Positions 36,478 through 45,470 of a stretch of DNA of 64,000 nt are shown one piece after another (within the stretch, counting starts at the first letter, position 1; the number at the start of each line of letters is the position of its first letter). Position numbers and translations under genes: made by a program. The notes under the pieces are model-generated. The model did not search any database. It was not told where the DNA came from and saw only the letters and a program-made list of their open reading frames with translations. Source of the DNA: Rothia mucilaginosa (GTDB taxonomy: Bacteria > Actinomycetota > Actinomycetes > Actinomycetales > Micrococcaceae); contig NZ_CABFLY010000003.1 of assembly GCF_901875305.1 (NCBI RefSeq), forward strand, positions 248,001-312,000. The letters are read 5' to 3'.

Positions 36478-37254
36478 ATGAGCGAGAACCTGACGCCCTC
36501 CGAACGTAACGTATCGAAGGCCGCCGCAGAAAAGGCCACGGAACGCGAAGTAGCGCAGCAGACCTCGCAGACCGAGCCGCACACTGCCCCGGTTCCCCAG
36601 GTGGAGGATGCCGCCGGTGCCTTCGGCCAAGAGACCAATATTTCGGCATCGAAGGCCCCCGAGGGCGTGCGTGTGAACCCTTCGGCCTCCGCAAAGCCCA
36701 CCGCCACCAAGGCTGAGAAGAAGGCCGATAAGAAGGCAGAAAAGAAGGCAACCCGTGAGGCGTTCGCCCGCCCCCAGACCATCGAGGAGGCCGCAAAGCC
36801 GCAGAACCGCGCCGCCTTCCGCGCCGCCGTGGCTCTGTACGGTCTGTTTATGATTGCCTACGGCCTGTGGCAGGTTTTTGGCGGTGTGAAGGCTGTACCT
36901 GATGCCCCGACCGATTTCGCGAACCCCTCGGTGCAGTCGAACTACGTTTTCTTCGCCTCGACCTACGTGGGTGTAGGCCTCTCCTTCGTGTTCATCGCCC
37001 TGAAGTTTAAGTGGGTGAACATGCTGGCCTTCTCGTGTCTGGTGGTGTTCCTAGGCGGTGTGGGCCGCATCCTGTCCTGGGTGAACTTCGGCACCCCGAA
37101 CTGGATTCTTATTGTGCTGATGGTGACCGAGCTGGTCATCCCGCCCTGCCTGCTGGTGTGGTACGGCTGGATCAACAAGTCCAACGCAATCCGCCAGGAG
37201 ATGCTTAACGCATCCCGAACCCAGCCCGCCGCGGCTGCCAAGGGCCGCAAGTAG
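36478..37254 (+). CDS. Membrane protein of the DUF4345 type
   Basis: This is a 258-residue protein. The first 110 residues are soluble and charged, rich in Glu, Lys and Ala (for example ATKAEKKADKKAEKKATREAF). Four membrane helices follow between about 118 and 245, including RAAVALYGLFMIAYGLWQVF, VFFASTYVGVGLSFVFIAL and FSCLVVFLGGVGRILSWV. The four-helix unit with the GGVGR-x-LS motif fits DUF4345, whose function is unknown. ATG 36478 follows AAGGAGAG. It interrupts the usual truB-ribF neighbourhood and has its own terminator. Confidence 0.75.
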   Translation: MSENLTPSERNVSKAAAEKATEREVAQQTSQTEPHTAPVPQVEDAAGAFGQETNISASKAPEGVRVNPSASAKPTATKAEKKADKKAEKKATREAFARPQTIEEAAKPQNRAAFRAAVALYGLFMIAYGLWQVFGGVKAVPDAPTDFANPSVQSNYVFFASTYVGVGLSFVFIALKFKWVNMLAFSCLVVFLGGVGRILSWVNFGTPNWILIVLMVTELVIPPCLLVWYGWINKSNAIRQEMLNASRTQPAAAAKGRK

Positions 37255-37264
37255 GCTCGTATGC

Positions 37265-37300
37265 GCCCGGGAGGGGCTTCGAGAGGAGCTCGTCCCGGGC
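37265..37300 (+). terminator. Intrinsic terminator after the DUF4345-like gene
   Basis: The arms gcccggga and tcccgggc are followed by ttttt. Confidence 0.8.
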
Positions 37301-37420
37301 TTTTTCGGGGTGTTTGCTGAGCCCCCGTTCCATTCTCTAGCGATGAGTGCCTTCTAATTCTTCATCCTGCCGCCCGTGGTCTAGGATGGAGAGGTACGTT
37401 TATCTTTTTCAGGAGAGCCC

Positions 37421-38461
37421 GTGACCCTCTACACCGCTTTGAGCGACGTCCCCGCCGGCTATGGCCCCTCGGTCGTGACTATCGGCAACTTTGACGGCGT
37501 GCACCGTGGGCATGTCCGTGTGATTTCACGCGTGGTGTCCCTCGCTGAGGAGCACGGTCTGCGCTCCATCGCGGTTTCGTTTGACCCGCACCCCGTTCAG
37601 GTGCACCGCCCCGAGGTGGCTCACCACGACATCATGAGCCAGAGCGCTCGCCGCCACTACATGTGCCTGCTGGGTTTGGAGGACTATCTGCTGCTGCACT
37701 ACAGCCTGGAGTTTGCGCAGCAGACCCCAGAGGAGTTCGTGAAGACCACCTTTGTGGATGGCCTCAACGCCCGCTACGTGGTGATTGGCGATGACGTGCG
37801 CTTCGGTCGCAATAACTCTGGTGACCTGAACACGATGCGTGAGCTGGGGGAGAAGTACGGCTTCGAGGTTGTGGTCGTGGAGGACCTCATGGTGGATGAG
37901 AACACCCGCTGCTCCTCGACACGCATCCGCCAGCTGCTGCTGGAGGGCGACATGCCGGCCGCGACCGAGCTGCTGGGCCGCCACCACATGATGGCCGGCG
38001 AGGTTGTGCACGGCCTGGCGCGCGGCCGTGAGCTGGGCTTCCCGACCGCAAACTTGGAGTTGGAGGCCCGCGGTCTGATTCCCGCGGACGGCGTGTACGC
38101 CGGCTGGCTCGTGGACGAGGCGGGTACCCGTCACCCCTCCGCTATTTCGGTGGGTACGAACCCGACCTTTGACGGCATCGAGCACCGCCAGGTGGAGGCG
38201 CACGTGATCGACCGCCCCGAGGAACGCGTGGAAGACTTCAACCTGTACGGTCAGCATGTGCTCATTGAGTTCGTGAAGCGACTGCGCCCCATGGTGGCCT
38301 ACACCGGAGTGGAGGCGCTGATCGAGCAGATTAACGACGACGTGGCCAAGACCCGCGAGGTGTTGGCGGAGGACGCGAAGACCTACTGCCCGCCGGAGCG
38401 TTCCGTGCGGGCCGAAAAGGATTCCGAGAAGAAGGCCGAGGCGGAGAGTCTCGAGGCGTAG
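37421..38461 (+). CDS. ribF: Bifunctional riboflavin kinase / FAD synthetase
   Basis: This 346-residue enzyme makes FMN from riboflavin and then FAD. The N-terminal adenylyltransferase domain has VVTIGNFDGVHRGHVRVI (residues about 18-35) and the later FVDGLNARYVVIGDDVRFGR. The C-terminal kinase domain has GRELGFPTANLELEARGLIPADGVYAGW and SVGTNPTFDG. A short acidic/basic tail follows. GTG 37421 has CAGGAGAG upstream. The family usually sits next to truB. Confidence 0.96.
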   Translation: MTLYTALSDVPAGYGPSVVTIGNFDGVHRGHVRVISRVVSLAEEHGLRSIAVSFDPHPVQVHRPEVAHHDIMSQSARRHYMCLLGLEDYLLLHYSLEFAQQTPEEFVKTTFVDGLNARYVVIGDDVRFGRNNSGDLNTMRELGEKYGFEVVVVEDLMVDENTRCSSTRIRQLLLEGDMPAATELLGRHHMMAGEVVHGLARGRELGFPTANLELEARGLIPADGVYAGWLVDEAGTRHPSAISVGTNPTFDGIEHRQVEAHVIDRPEERVEDFNLYGQHVLIEFVKRLRPMVAYTGVEALIEQINDDVAKTREVLAEDAKTYCPPERSVRAEKDSEKKAEAESLEA

Positions 38462-38501
38462 GCTGCGGGTCGCATCCGGCACCTCACGCACAGAAGGCTT
38501 G

Positions 38502-38538
38502 AACCCCGGCGGCAGGTTTCGTACCTGCTGCCGGGGTT
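38502..38538 (+). terminator. Terminator after ribF
   Basis: The stem aaccccggcggcaggt / acctgctgccggggtt (16 bp with one G-T) is followed by tgtcgt. Confidence 0.75.
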
Positions 38539-38664
38539 TGTCGTACCCGTAGGGCCCCGGCGCCCGCTGAGCCCTAGTGTCCGCATGGCCCCGGTGCTCG
38601 AGCGTTCTCAGCCCCTCGTGAGACAGGGGGACGCGAAGCGGCAAAGTTAAGAGAAGATAGAGTC

Positions 38665-39123
38665 ATGGAAAAAATGAACGTCGAATCCTTCAACCTTGAC
38701 CACCGCGCCGTTAAGGCACCCTACGTGCGCATCGCCGACCGTAAGGTACTGCCCGGTGGCGACACCCTCATCAAGTACGATATCCGCTTCACCCAGCCGA
38801 ACACCGCGCACCTGGAAATGCCGACCGTGCACTCCATCGAGCACCTGAGCGCTGAGCACATGCGCAACCACACCGACCGTCTGATCGATTTCTCCCCGAT
38901 GGGCTGCCAGACCGGTTTCTACGCGCTGACCCTGGGCTTGGAGCCTGAGGAGTTCTTCCCGATTCTGGAGGCAACCCTCAATGACATCCTCAACGCCACT
39001 GAGGTTCCGGCGGCGAACGAGGTGCAGTGCGGTTGGGGCGCCAACCACACCCTCGAGGGTGCGCAGGCTGCTGCTCGCGAGTTCCTCGCGGCACGCGATG
39101 AATGGGCTCAGGTGATGGCGTAG
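38665..39123 (+). CDS. luxS: S-ribosylhomocysteine lyase (AI-2 synthase)
   Basis: This 152-residue metalloenzyme splits S-ribosylhomocysteine into homocysteine and DPD, the precursor of autoinducer AI-2. Metal ligands are His56 and His60 in the HSIEH motif with Glu59, and Cys122 in QCGWG. The catalytic cysteine is Cys81 in [10 protein letters not shown]. Length is that of the family. Its stop codon overlaps the GTG of the downstream nucleosidase by one base, so substrate production and use are translated together. Confidence 0.97.
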   Translation: MEKMNVESFNLDHRAVKAPYVRIADRKVLPGGDTLIKYDIRFTQPNTAHLEMPTVHSIEHLSAEHMRNHTDRLIDFSPMGCQTGFYALTLGLEPEEFFPILEATLNDILNATEVPAANEVQCGWGANHTLEGAQAAAREFLAARDEWAQVMA

Positions 39124-40016
39124 TGAGCGAGCAGATTCCCGAGGCCTTCACCGCCGCCTTCAACCCGGTGGACTTTGACCCGAACGCTTTTGACCCGGCT
39201 GAGGCGTTCAACAGCATGTTTGAGCTGATGGACGGCATGTCCAACGCCATCATCATTCAGGTGGCTATGGATGAGGAGCTCGCACCGTTCCTGAAGGCCA
39301 CCGAGGAGTTGCAACCCTCCTTCACCGAGGGCGCCGCACAGTTCCACCCGCGCTACCTGCAGGTGGGGGAGGACCAGGTGCCTCTGCTGCTGGTCCGCTC
39401 TAAGATTGGCCTGGTGAATGCGGCGAGCGCCGTCACCGAGGCGATCAGCTACTCCTCGAATTGCCTGGGCGTCATTAGCGCCGGTACCGCCGGCGGTTTG
39501 GCTCGCGGCATTAACGTAGGCGACGTGCTGATTGGCGAGAACTACACCTACACTGACGCCGATGCGACCGCGTTCGGTTACGCACGCGGCCAGGTTCCGG
39601 GTATGCCCGAAAGTTACGATGGTCAGGCGGATGAGTGGCAGGATGCTTTGGAGCATGCGCTCGCCGCGCTGGAGCCGGTGCGTGAGCAGGCTGAGAGCCC
39701 GTGGGAGGTGCGCCGCGGCCAGATGCTGGCGGGTAACTCCTTCGTGACCGCCCACAACGTGAAGGACACCCGCGAGGCGTTCGAGGGTGCTATCAGCACC
39801 GACATGGAGACCACTGCTATTGCGCAGGTCTGCCACAACTACGAGATTCCGTTTATCGGTGTGCGTTGCGTATCGGATCTGTGCGGCCCGGAGGCGGACC
39901 AGGACTTCCACCTCTCCGTGGATGTGGTGGCTCCTCGTTCGGCTCGTTACGCTCTGCAGCTGGCTGCTGAGCTGTGGACTGAGGCGCAGCTGGAGGCGCT
40001 ACAGTTGGCGCTCTAA
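39123..40016 (+). CDS. mtnN: 5'-methylthioadenosine/S-adenosylhomocysteine nucleosidase
   Basis: This 297-residue enzyme removes adenine from SAH and MTA; from SAH it gives the LuxS substrate. Motifs: GVISAGTAGGLARGINVGDVL, AGNSFVTAHNV, ISTDMETTAIAQVC with the nucleoside-binding Glu229, and VRCVSDLCGPE with the catalytic Asp252. The first 45 residues are an acidic, Phe/Pro-rich extension (FDPNAFDPAEAFNSM) not found in E. coli MtnN. The GTG at 39123 overlaps the luxS stop; an earlier in-frame start at 39102 is less likely. A terminator follows. Confidence 0.92.
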   Translation: MSEQIPEAFTAAFNPVDFDPNAFDPAEAFNSMFELMDGMSNAIIIQVAMDEELAPFLKATEELQPSFTEGAAQFHPRYLQVGEDQVPLLLVRSKIGLVNAASAVTEAISYSSNCLGVISAGTAGGLARGINVGDVLIGENYTYTDADATAFGYARGQVPGMPESYDGQADEWQDALEHALAALEPVREQAESPWEVRRGQMLAGNSFVTAHNVKDTREAFEGAISTDMETTAIAQVCHNYEIPFIGVRCVSDLCGPEADQDFHLSVDVVAPRSARYALQLAAELWTEAQLEALQLAL

Positions 40017-40061
40017 AGCTCCTCAACTTACGGCGAGATGAACATCTGAGCTTGCTATATG

Positions 40062-40103
40062 AAGTGCCGGGGCGTGAACCGACGGGTTTGCGCCCCGGCA
40101 CTT
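40062..40103 (+). terminator. Terminator of the luxS-mtnN operon
   Basis: The arms aagtgccggggcg and cgccccggcactt form a 13-bp perfect stem followed by ttt. Confidence 0.85.
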
Positions 40104-40216
40104 TTTGTACGCGACCCGCGAGAAATGCAGAAATATTAGCCGCGGTGAATATACATTCTGTGTGTCGTGGAGTACTATGTTTGAAGAAACTAATCGCTCT
40201 CACAGAGGAGTACGTC

Positions 40217-40519
40217 GTGAAGTTCTGCCCTACTCTCGCCTCCGTCACAGGTTTGCTCGGTGGCTACAAGGTTGCATCCAGCACCGGTATTCGTCCGCTC
40301 GGTGGTGCTGTCCTGGCACTGTGCGGTGCTGTGGCCTACAAGAATTGGAAGCGTAAGGCTGGCGCAGGCCGTGCTACCTTCCTCACCGCTGTATACATGG
40401 GCGCGTTCGGCGCCGCTCATCCGCTCGCCAAGAAACTTGGCGCGTGGCCTGCAGTCTATACCGTGACTGCTGTAACCGCTCTGTCTTCTATCGTCATTGG
40501 ACGTAAGCGACAGAAGTAG
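40217..40519 (+). CDS. Small hypothetical membrane protein
   Basis: This is a 100-residue protein with three or so hydrophobic segments (LGGAVLALCGAVAY, FLTAVYMGAFGAAHPLA and YTVTAVTALSSIVIG) separated by basic loops, ending GRKRQK. I do not recognise the family from sequence, although the pattern resembles small uncharacterised proteins kept in Micrococcales. The GTG at 40217 follows CAGAGGAG at about six bases; TACTAT near 40174 may be a -10. It is enclosed by strong terminators on both sides, so it is its own transcription unit. Confidence 0.7.
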   Translation: MKFCPTLASVTGLLGGYKVASSTGIRPLGGAVLALCGAVAYKNWKRKAGAGRATFLTAVYMGAFGAAHPLAKKLGAWPAVYTVTAVTALSSIVIGRKRQK

Positions 40520-40528
40520 TCTTTGAAG

Positions 40529-40570
40529 AAAAGACGGCGGAAAGGCAACGTTGCCTTCCCGCCGTCTTTT
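40529..40570. terminator. Strong terminator after the small membrane protein
   Basis: The stem aaagacggcgg / ccgccgtcttt with an inner aaggcaac/gttgcctt forms an almost continuous hairpin flanked by A-run and T-run, so it could stop transcription from both sides. The following 190 bases hold a small ccccatcg/cgatgggg hairpin and no gene. Confidence 0.85.
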
Positions 40571-40761
40571 GTATTCCCTCCCGCCGTGCAGGCTGGGTGG
40601 GGATGCGCCGGGGCGATGCGCGAGGGCAACACTTTCTGCGCAACGCCCCATCGCTCGATGGGGAGTGAATATTGCGATGCCTGCCGAACCGTGTACGGCG
40701 TCGCCCACAACACGCAAGACATCCCCGCCACAAGCGGGCAAACCCCACGAGGTAAAGAAAA

Positions 40762-42168
40762 ATGGTACAAACCAACCCGGTTTCCACCCCGGACGCATCG
40801 GCAACGCCGAGCGGCTCTGAGAGCGGACAGCTCTCGCGAGGCCTCTCCCTGCGCCACATTATGTTCATCGCCCTCGGATCGGCCATCGGCACGGGTCTGT
40901 TCTACGGTTCTGCTTCCGCGATTCAGCTGGCGGGCCCCTCCGTGCTGCTTGCCTACGTTATCGGTGGCGCGGCGGTGTTCATGGTGATGCGCGCGATGGG
41001 CGAGCTCGCCCTGGCGCACCCTGTCTCCGGCGCGTTCTCCGAGTATGCGACCCTCTACCTGGGCCGCTGGGCCGGCTTTGTGACCGGTTGGAGCTACGCC
41101 CTCGAAATGGCGCTGGTGGCCGTCGCGGACGTGACCGCCTTCGCCGTGTACATGAAGTTCTGGTTCCCGGACAGCCCCTCGTGGATTTGGATTGTCTCGG
41201 TGCTGCTGATTCTGCTCGCCATCAACCTGGCGAAGGTCAAGGCTTTCGGCGAGACAGAGTTCTGGTTCACGCTCGTGAAGGTCAGTGCCATTGTTGCCAT
41301 GATTGTTGGTGGCATCGCTCTGCTCTTCGTGGGTGTGCAGGCGCACGATTTAGTGGCGCCTTCAGCCACGAACCTCTGGTCGCTGGACGGCGGCTTCTTC
41401 GCGAACGGCTTTACCGGCTTCCTCGCCTGCTTTACCGTGGTGATGTTCGCCTTCGGCGGTATTGAGAACATCGGTATTGCCGCAGGTGAGGCGAAGGACC
41501 CGCGCACCTCGATTCCCAAGGCGATTCGCACGGTGCCGTTCCGCATCCTGATCTTCTACGTGCTGACCCTCTCGGTCATTATGTCCCTGTACCCCTGGTA
41601 TTCGGTTTCGAAAGAGAACTCGCCGTTTGTGCAGATTTTTGAGGGTCTGGGTATTCCTGCGGCTGCCTCAATCCTGAACGTGGTCATCATTACCGCCGCT
41701 ATTTCTGCCCTGAACGCCGACGTGTACGGTGCCGGCCGCATGATGTACGGCCTGGCCAAGCAGAAGCTGGCCCCCGCGTCCTTCGCGAAGGTCACCAAGA
41801 ACGGTGCACCCTGGATGACCACCCTGCTCATGGTGCTGGTCATGGCGGTTGGCGTGATTGTGAATGTGCTCTTCGAGAACGCATTCGAGGTGGTTGCCTC
41901 GCTGGCCACCTTCGCCACGGTCTTCGTGTGGGTCATGATTCTGCTGGCGCACATCGCCTACAAGCGGAGCGGCGCTGATACTGACCCCCAACCCGTGAGT
42001 CAGCCCCTGTGGCTGAGCTACGCGGCCCTGACCTTTATGGTCTTTATCGTGGTGCTCTTCGGCTTCTTCGCCGACACCCAGCTGGCGCTGGTGATGGGCG
42101 CAATCTGGTGCCTGTTCCTGCTGGGCTACTACCGCCTCGTGGTGGTGCGCACCAAGAGCGAACGCTAA
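40762..42168 (+). CDS. Amino-acid permease (APC superfamily, AAT type)
   Basis: This is a 468-residue transporter with about twelve membrane helices. The first has the family signature: SLRHIMFIALGSAIGTGLFYGSASAIQLAGPSVL, here cited in parts as LGSAIGTGLFYG and LAGPSVLLAYV. MRAMGELALAHPVSGAFSEYA and FAFGGIENIGIAAGEAKDP are the typical helix 2-3 and helix 6 regions of the AAT family (proline, GABA, aromatic and basic amino-acid permeases). The substrate cannot be fixed from sequence. ATG 40762 has a GAGGTAAAG site. Confidence 0.92.
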   Translation: MVQTNPVSTPDASATPSGSESGQLSRGLSLRHIMFIALGSAIGTGLFYGSASAIQLAGPSVLLAYVIGGAAVFMVMRAMGELALAHPVSGAFSEYATLYLGRWAGFVTGWSYALEMALVAVADVTAFAVYMKFWFPDSPSWIWIVSVLLILLAINLAKVKAFGETEFWFTLVKVSAIVAMIVGGIALLFVGVQAHDLVAPSATNLWSLDGGFFANGFTGFLACFTVVMFAFGGIENIGIAAGEAKDPRTSIPKAIRTVPFRILIFYVLTLSVIMSLYPWYSVSKENSPFVQIFEGLGIPAAASILNVVIITAAISALNADVYGAGRMMYGLAKQKLAPASFAKVTKNGAPWMTTLLMVLVMAVGVIVNVLFENAFEVVASLATFATVFVWVMILLAHIAYKRSGADTDPQPVSQPLWLSYAALTFMVFIVVLFGFFADTQLALVMGAIWCLFLLGYYRLVVVRTKSER

Positions 42169-42178
42169 ATCCGGGCTG

Positions 42179-42221
42179 AGCCCGGCGGCCGGTAGTGTGA
42201 TGAGCTACCTCCCGCCGGGCT
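42179..42221 (+). terminator. Terminator after the permease
   Basis: The arms agcccggcgg and ccgccgggct are followed by ttt. Confidence 0.75.
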
Positions 42222-42232
42222 TTTGCGTTCCC

Positions 42233-42378
42233 TTCCGCGAAAGCGTCCCGGTAGCGTAGAATGGGAAGAACGCGTCTGCAGTCCGCAGTAGACGACGTGT
42301 AGTACAGGGCGTAAGCCCACCACCCGGCGGCAACCGTCCGTACGGGACGTATGCGGTACTAACTCTAGGAGTTAAAAA
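42233..42378 (+). promoter_or_regulatory. rpsO promoter and structured leader
   Basis: TTCCGC (42233-42238) and TAGAAT (42257-42262) are 18 bases apart. The roughly 110-base leader after it contains ctgc/gcag, gggc-gtaa-gccc and cgtcc/ggacg hairpins. Finally taactc/gagtta (42360-42373) encloses the AGGAG ribosome site of rpsO. S15 represses its own translation in several bacteria, so an S15-binding structure here is plausible. Confidence 0.45.
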
Positions 42379-42648
42379 GTGGCACTGGATCCCGCTGTCA
42401 AGCAGGCAATCATCAAGGAATACGCAACCCACGAGGGCGACACCGGTTCGCCCGAGGTTCAGATTGCAGTTCTGTCTCGTCGTATCGCTGACCTGACCGA
42501 GCACCTGAAGTTCCACAAGCACGATCACCACTCCCGTCGTGGCCTGATGATCCTCGTTGGTCGTCGCCGCAACATGCTCGGCTACCTCAAGAGCGTCGAC
42601 ATCGAGCGTTACCGTTCGCTGATCGAGCGCCTGGGTCTGCGCCGATAA
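42379..42648 (+). CDS. rpsO: 30S ribosomal protein S15
   Basis: This 89-residue protein binds the central domain of 16S rRNA. The family sequence is clear: [26 protein letters not shown], then [22 protein letters not shown] with the rRNA-binding GLMxLVGRRR core, and a C-terminal [10 protein letters not shown] segment. The GTG at 42379 is set by TAGGAG upstream. pnp follows, as in most bacteria, after a 405-base gap. Confidence 0.97.
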   Translation: MALDPAVKQAIIKEYATHEGDTGSPEVQIAVLSRRIADLTEHLKFHKHDHHSRRGLMILVGRRRNMLGYLKSVDIERYRSLIERLGLRR

Positions 42649-43053
42649 AACAGGAGCGTCTTGACGCTTTTGTGGTGATTAATCGCCTTGAGGCGGTGTG
42701 TGCGGACGTGCTGTAGATGTTCTTCACCTTCTTCGGGAGGCGTGGGGCATCGGCACGTCCGTACTGCCGCGTTCGGGGGCGCTCGCCTCAACCGGTCGCG
42801 GGCTAAACGGCCCAGACCGTCCGGTGGGGTGCCCCACCAACCATGATAGAAAACCAGCCGCGAGCGCACACGCCGCGGTCCTCGGTAGCGAATTACGGAA
42901 TAACACCCCCTCAGCACATGCGTACGGTGCGGAACTCTGCCCGGAACCGCCGGATTTAACCGGCGTAACGACGGCGGGGGAGCGGTGCCGTGGTTTCCTA
43001 TCGAAGGCCGACTCGTGCGCTACGCACCGGCTGACCAAGAGAAAGAAGGAACC
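42649..43053 (+). promoter_or_regulatory. Long gap before pnp
   Basis: I see no gene here. A weak gcgtc/gacgc hairpin followed by tttt lies just after rpsO (42656-42671). The remainder is GC-rich and includes no clear promoter. A long pnp leader would match the autoregulation of PNPase by RNase cleavage in other bacteria, but this is not shown. Confidence 0.3.
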
Positions 43054-45270
43054 GTGGAAGGTCCCGAAATCCAGTTTGCCGAAGTCGAAATCGACAACGG
43101 CATTTACGGTAAGCGCCACGTGCGCTTTGAAACCGGCCGTCTCGCCAAGCAGGCTAACGGCTCGGTGCTCGTCACCATTGATGACGAGACCACCCTGCTC
43201 TCCGCAACCGTAGTCGGCAAGTCCCCCCGTGAGGGCTTCGACTTCTTCCCGCTGACCGTGGACGTGGAAGAGCGCATGTACGCAGCCGGTAAGATTCCGG
43301 CATCCTACTTCCGCCGCGAAGGCCGCCCCAGCACCGAGGCCATTCTGGCTGCCCGCCTGATTGACCGCCCGCTGCGCCCCGCCTTCACCAAAGGCATCCG
43401 CAACGAGGTGCAGGTCGTCGTGACCGTCCTGACCTACAACCCGGACGAAATCTACAACACTTTCGCTATTAACGCGGCTTCGGCATCGACTTCGCTCTCC
43501 GGCGCGCCCTTCAGCGGCCCCATCGGTGGCGTGCGCGTGGCCCTGATTGACGGCCAGTGGGTCTGCTTCCCCAAGTACTCCCAGCTCGAGAACGCCGTGT
43601 TCGACATGGCTGTGGCCGGTCGCATCGTCACCAAGGCTGACGGTACCGAAGATGTGGCCATTATGATGGTCGAGGCTGAGGCCACCGACAACTCCTGGAA
43701 GCTCATCAAGGAGGACGGCCAGACCGCCCCCACCGAAGAGGTCGTCGCCCAGGGTCTGGAGGCTGCTAAGCCCTTCATCGCTGCCCTGTGCAAGGCCCAG
43801 GCTGACCTGGCTGCTCGCGCCGGCAAGCCCGCCCTCGAACTGCCCTTCTTCGGCGGCCACGGCGAGGACGTCGATGCGGCCGTGAAGGAATTCGCCGCAG
43901 ACCGCCTGGTCGAGGTGTACTCCATCGCCGGCAAGCAGGAGCGCGAAGCCGCCGCAGCCGAGCTGAAGGAAGACCTCATGGAGGCTCTGACCGGCGAAGG
44001 TAAGGAATTCGAAGAGCGCGCTGATGAGGTCTCCGTGGCATTCGCCGCCTTGACCAAGTACATCGTGCGTCAGCGCATCCTCACCGAGCAGGTACGCATC
44101 GATGGCCGCGGCCTGACCGATATCCGTCAGCTCACTGCCGAGGTTGAGGTTCTGCCCCGCGTGCACGGTTCCTCCCTCTTCGAACGTGGCGAGACCCAGA
44201 TTATGGGCGTAACCACCCTGAACATGCTCAAGATGGAGCAGCAGCTGGACTCCCTGCACCCGGTCAAGTCCAAGCGCTACATCCACCACTACAACTTCCC
44301 GCCGTACTCCACCGGTGAGACCGGCCGCGTGGGCTCGCCCAAGCGCCGTGAAATCGGTCACGGCGCCCTGGCTGAGCGTGCTCTCGTGCCGGTGCTGCCC
44401 TCGCGCGAGGAGTTCCCCTACGCAATCCGCCAGGTCTCCGAGGCGCTGGGCTCCAACGGCTCGACCTCCATGGGTTCGGTCTGCGCCTCGACCCTGTCCC
44501 TGCTGAACGCCGGCGTGCCGCTACGCGCACCCGTCGCGGGTATCGCGATGGGCCTGGTGTCTGACGAGGTGAACGGCGAGACCCGTTACGCCGCACTGAC
44601 CGACATCCTGGGCGCCGAGGACGCACTGGGCGACATGGACTTCAAGGTGGCAGGTACCTCCGAGTTCGTGACCGCTATTCAGCTGGACACCAAGCTCGAC
44701 GGCATCCCCGCCTCCGTGCTGGCCGGCGCACTGACCCAGGCCCGCGAGGCTCGTCTGCACATCCTGGATGTGCTGACCAGCGCCATCGACGCACCCGATG
44801 AGATGAGCGAGTTCGCACCGCGCATTATCTCCGTGAAGATTCCGGTTGCTAAGATCGGTGAGGTTATCGGCCCCAAGGGTAAGATGATCAACCAGATTCA
44901 GGAAGACACCGGCGCCGACATCTCCATCGAGGACGACGGTACCGTGTACATTGGCGCAGCCGACGGCCCCTCCGCCGAGGCTGCCCGCGCCGCCGTGAAC
45001 GCCATCGCGAACCCGCAGGTTCCCGAGGTCGGCGAGCGCTACCTGGGCACCGTGGTGAAGGTGACCGACTTTGGCGCCTTCATCTCGCTGACCCCCGGTA
45101 AGGACGGTCTGCTGCACATCTCCGAGATGCGTAAGCTCAACGGCGGCAAGCGCGTGGTTGACGCTGAGGACGTTGTCTCCGTGGGCCAGAAGGTTCAGGT
45201 GGAGATCACCAAGATTGATGACCGCGGCAAGCTTTCGCTCGCACCGGTCGTTGAGGGCGACGACGAGTAG
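43054..45270 (+). CDS. pnp: Polynucleotide phosphorylase / guanosine pentaphosphate synthetase
   Basis: This 738-residue 3'-5' phosphorolytic exoribonuclease has two RNase-PH domains (for example [21 protein letters not shown] and [21 protein letters not shown]), the helical middle domain, a KH domain ([25 protein letters not shown], cited as [11 protein letters not shown]) and an S1 domain ([25 protein letters not shown]). In actinobacteria the enzyme can also make pppGpp. The GTG at 43054 follows AAGAAGGA; upstream codons to 42985 are unlikely to be used. Confidence 0.97.
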   Translation: MEGPEIQFAEVEIDNGIYGKRHVRFETGRLAKQANGSVLVTIDDETTLLSATVVGKSPREGFDFFPLTVDVEERMYAAGKIPASYFRREGRPSTEAILAARLIDRPLRPAFTKGIRNEVQVVVTVLTYNPDEIYNTFAINAASASTSLSGAPFSGPIGGVRVALIDGQWVCFPKYSQLENAVFDMAVAGRIVTKADGTEDVAIMMVEAEATDNSWKLIKEDGQTAPTEEVVAQGLEAAKPFIAALCKAQADLAARAGKPALELPFFGGHGEDVDAAVKEFAADRLVEVYSIAGKQEREAAAAELKEDLMEALTGEGKEFEERADEVSVAFAALTKYIVRQRILTEQVRIDGRGLTDIRQLTAEVEVLPRVHGSSLFERGETQIMGVTTLNMLKMEQQLDSLHPVKSKRYIHHYNFPPYSTGETGRVGSPKRREIGHGALAERALVPVLPSREEFPYAIRQVSEALGSNGSTSMGSVCASTLSLLNAGVPLRAPVAGIAMGLVSDEVNGETRYAALTDILGAEDALGDMDFKVAGTSEFVTAIQLDTKLDGIPASVLAGALTQAREARLHILDVLTSAIDAPDEMSEFAPRIISVKIPVAKIGEVIGPKGKMINQIQEDTGADISIEDDGTVYIGAADGPSAEAARAAVNAIANPQVPEVGERYLGTVVKVTDFGAFISLTPGKDGLLHISEMRKLNGGKRVVDAEDVVSVGQKVQVEITKIDDRGKLSLAPVVEGDDE

Positions 45271-45292
45271 TCGTAACCCCCGCTAAGTGATG

Positions 45293-45350
45293 AGGGGCGT
45301 TCGGCGCACCCGGCGCGGTTCACTCCCCGCCGGATGCACCGGACGCCCCT
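45293..45350 (+). terminator. Terminator after pnp
   Basis: A 22-bp stem with a few G-T pairs, 45293-45314 with 45329-45350 (aggggcgttcggcgcaccc and its partner), is followed by tcgct. The T-run is poor. Confidence 0.65.
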
Positions 45351-45470
45351 TCGCTGTGCTTGCCCTGTATCTTTTGATGCTTTTCCGCCCTATCAACTGT
45401 GAGACTGTCTACAGGTAATAGGGTAGGAAAGCTTACCTTCAGACGTACCTGTTGAAAGGTTCTTCTCTCT

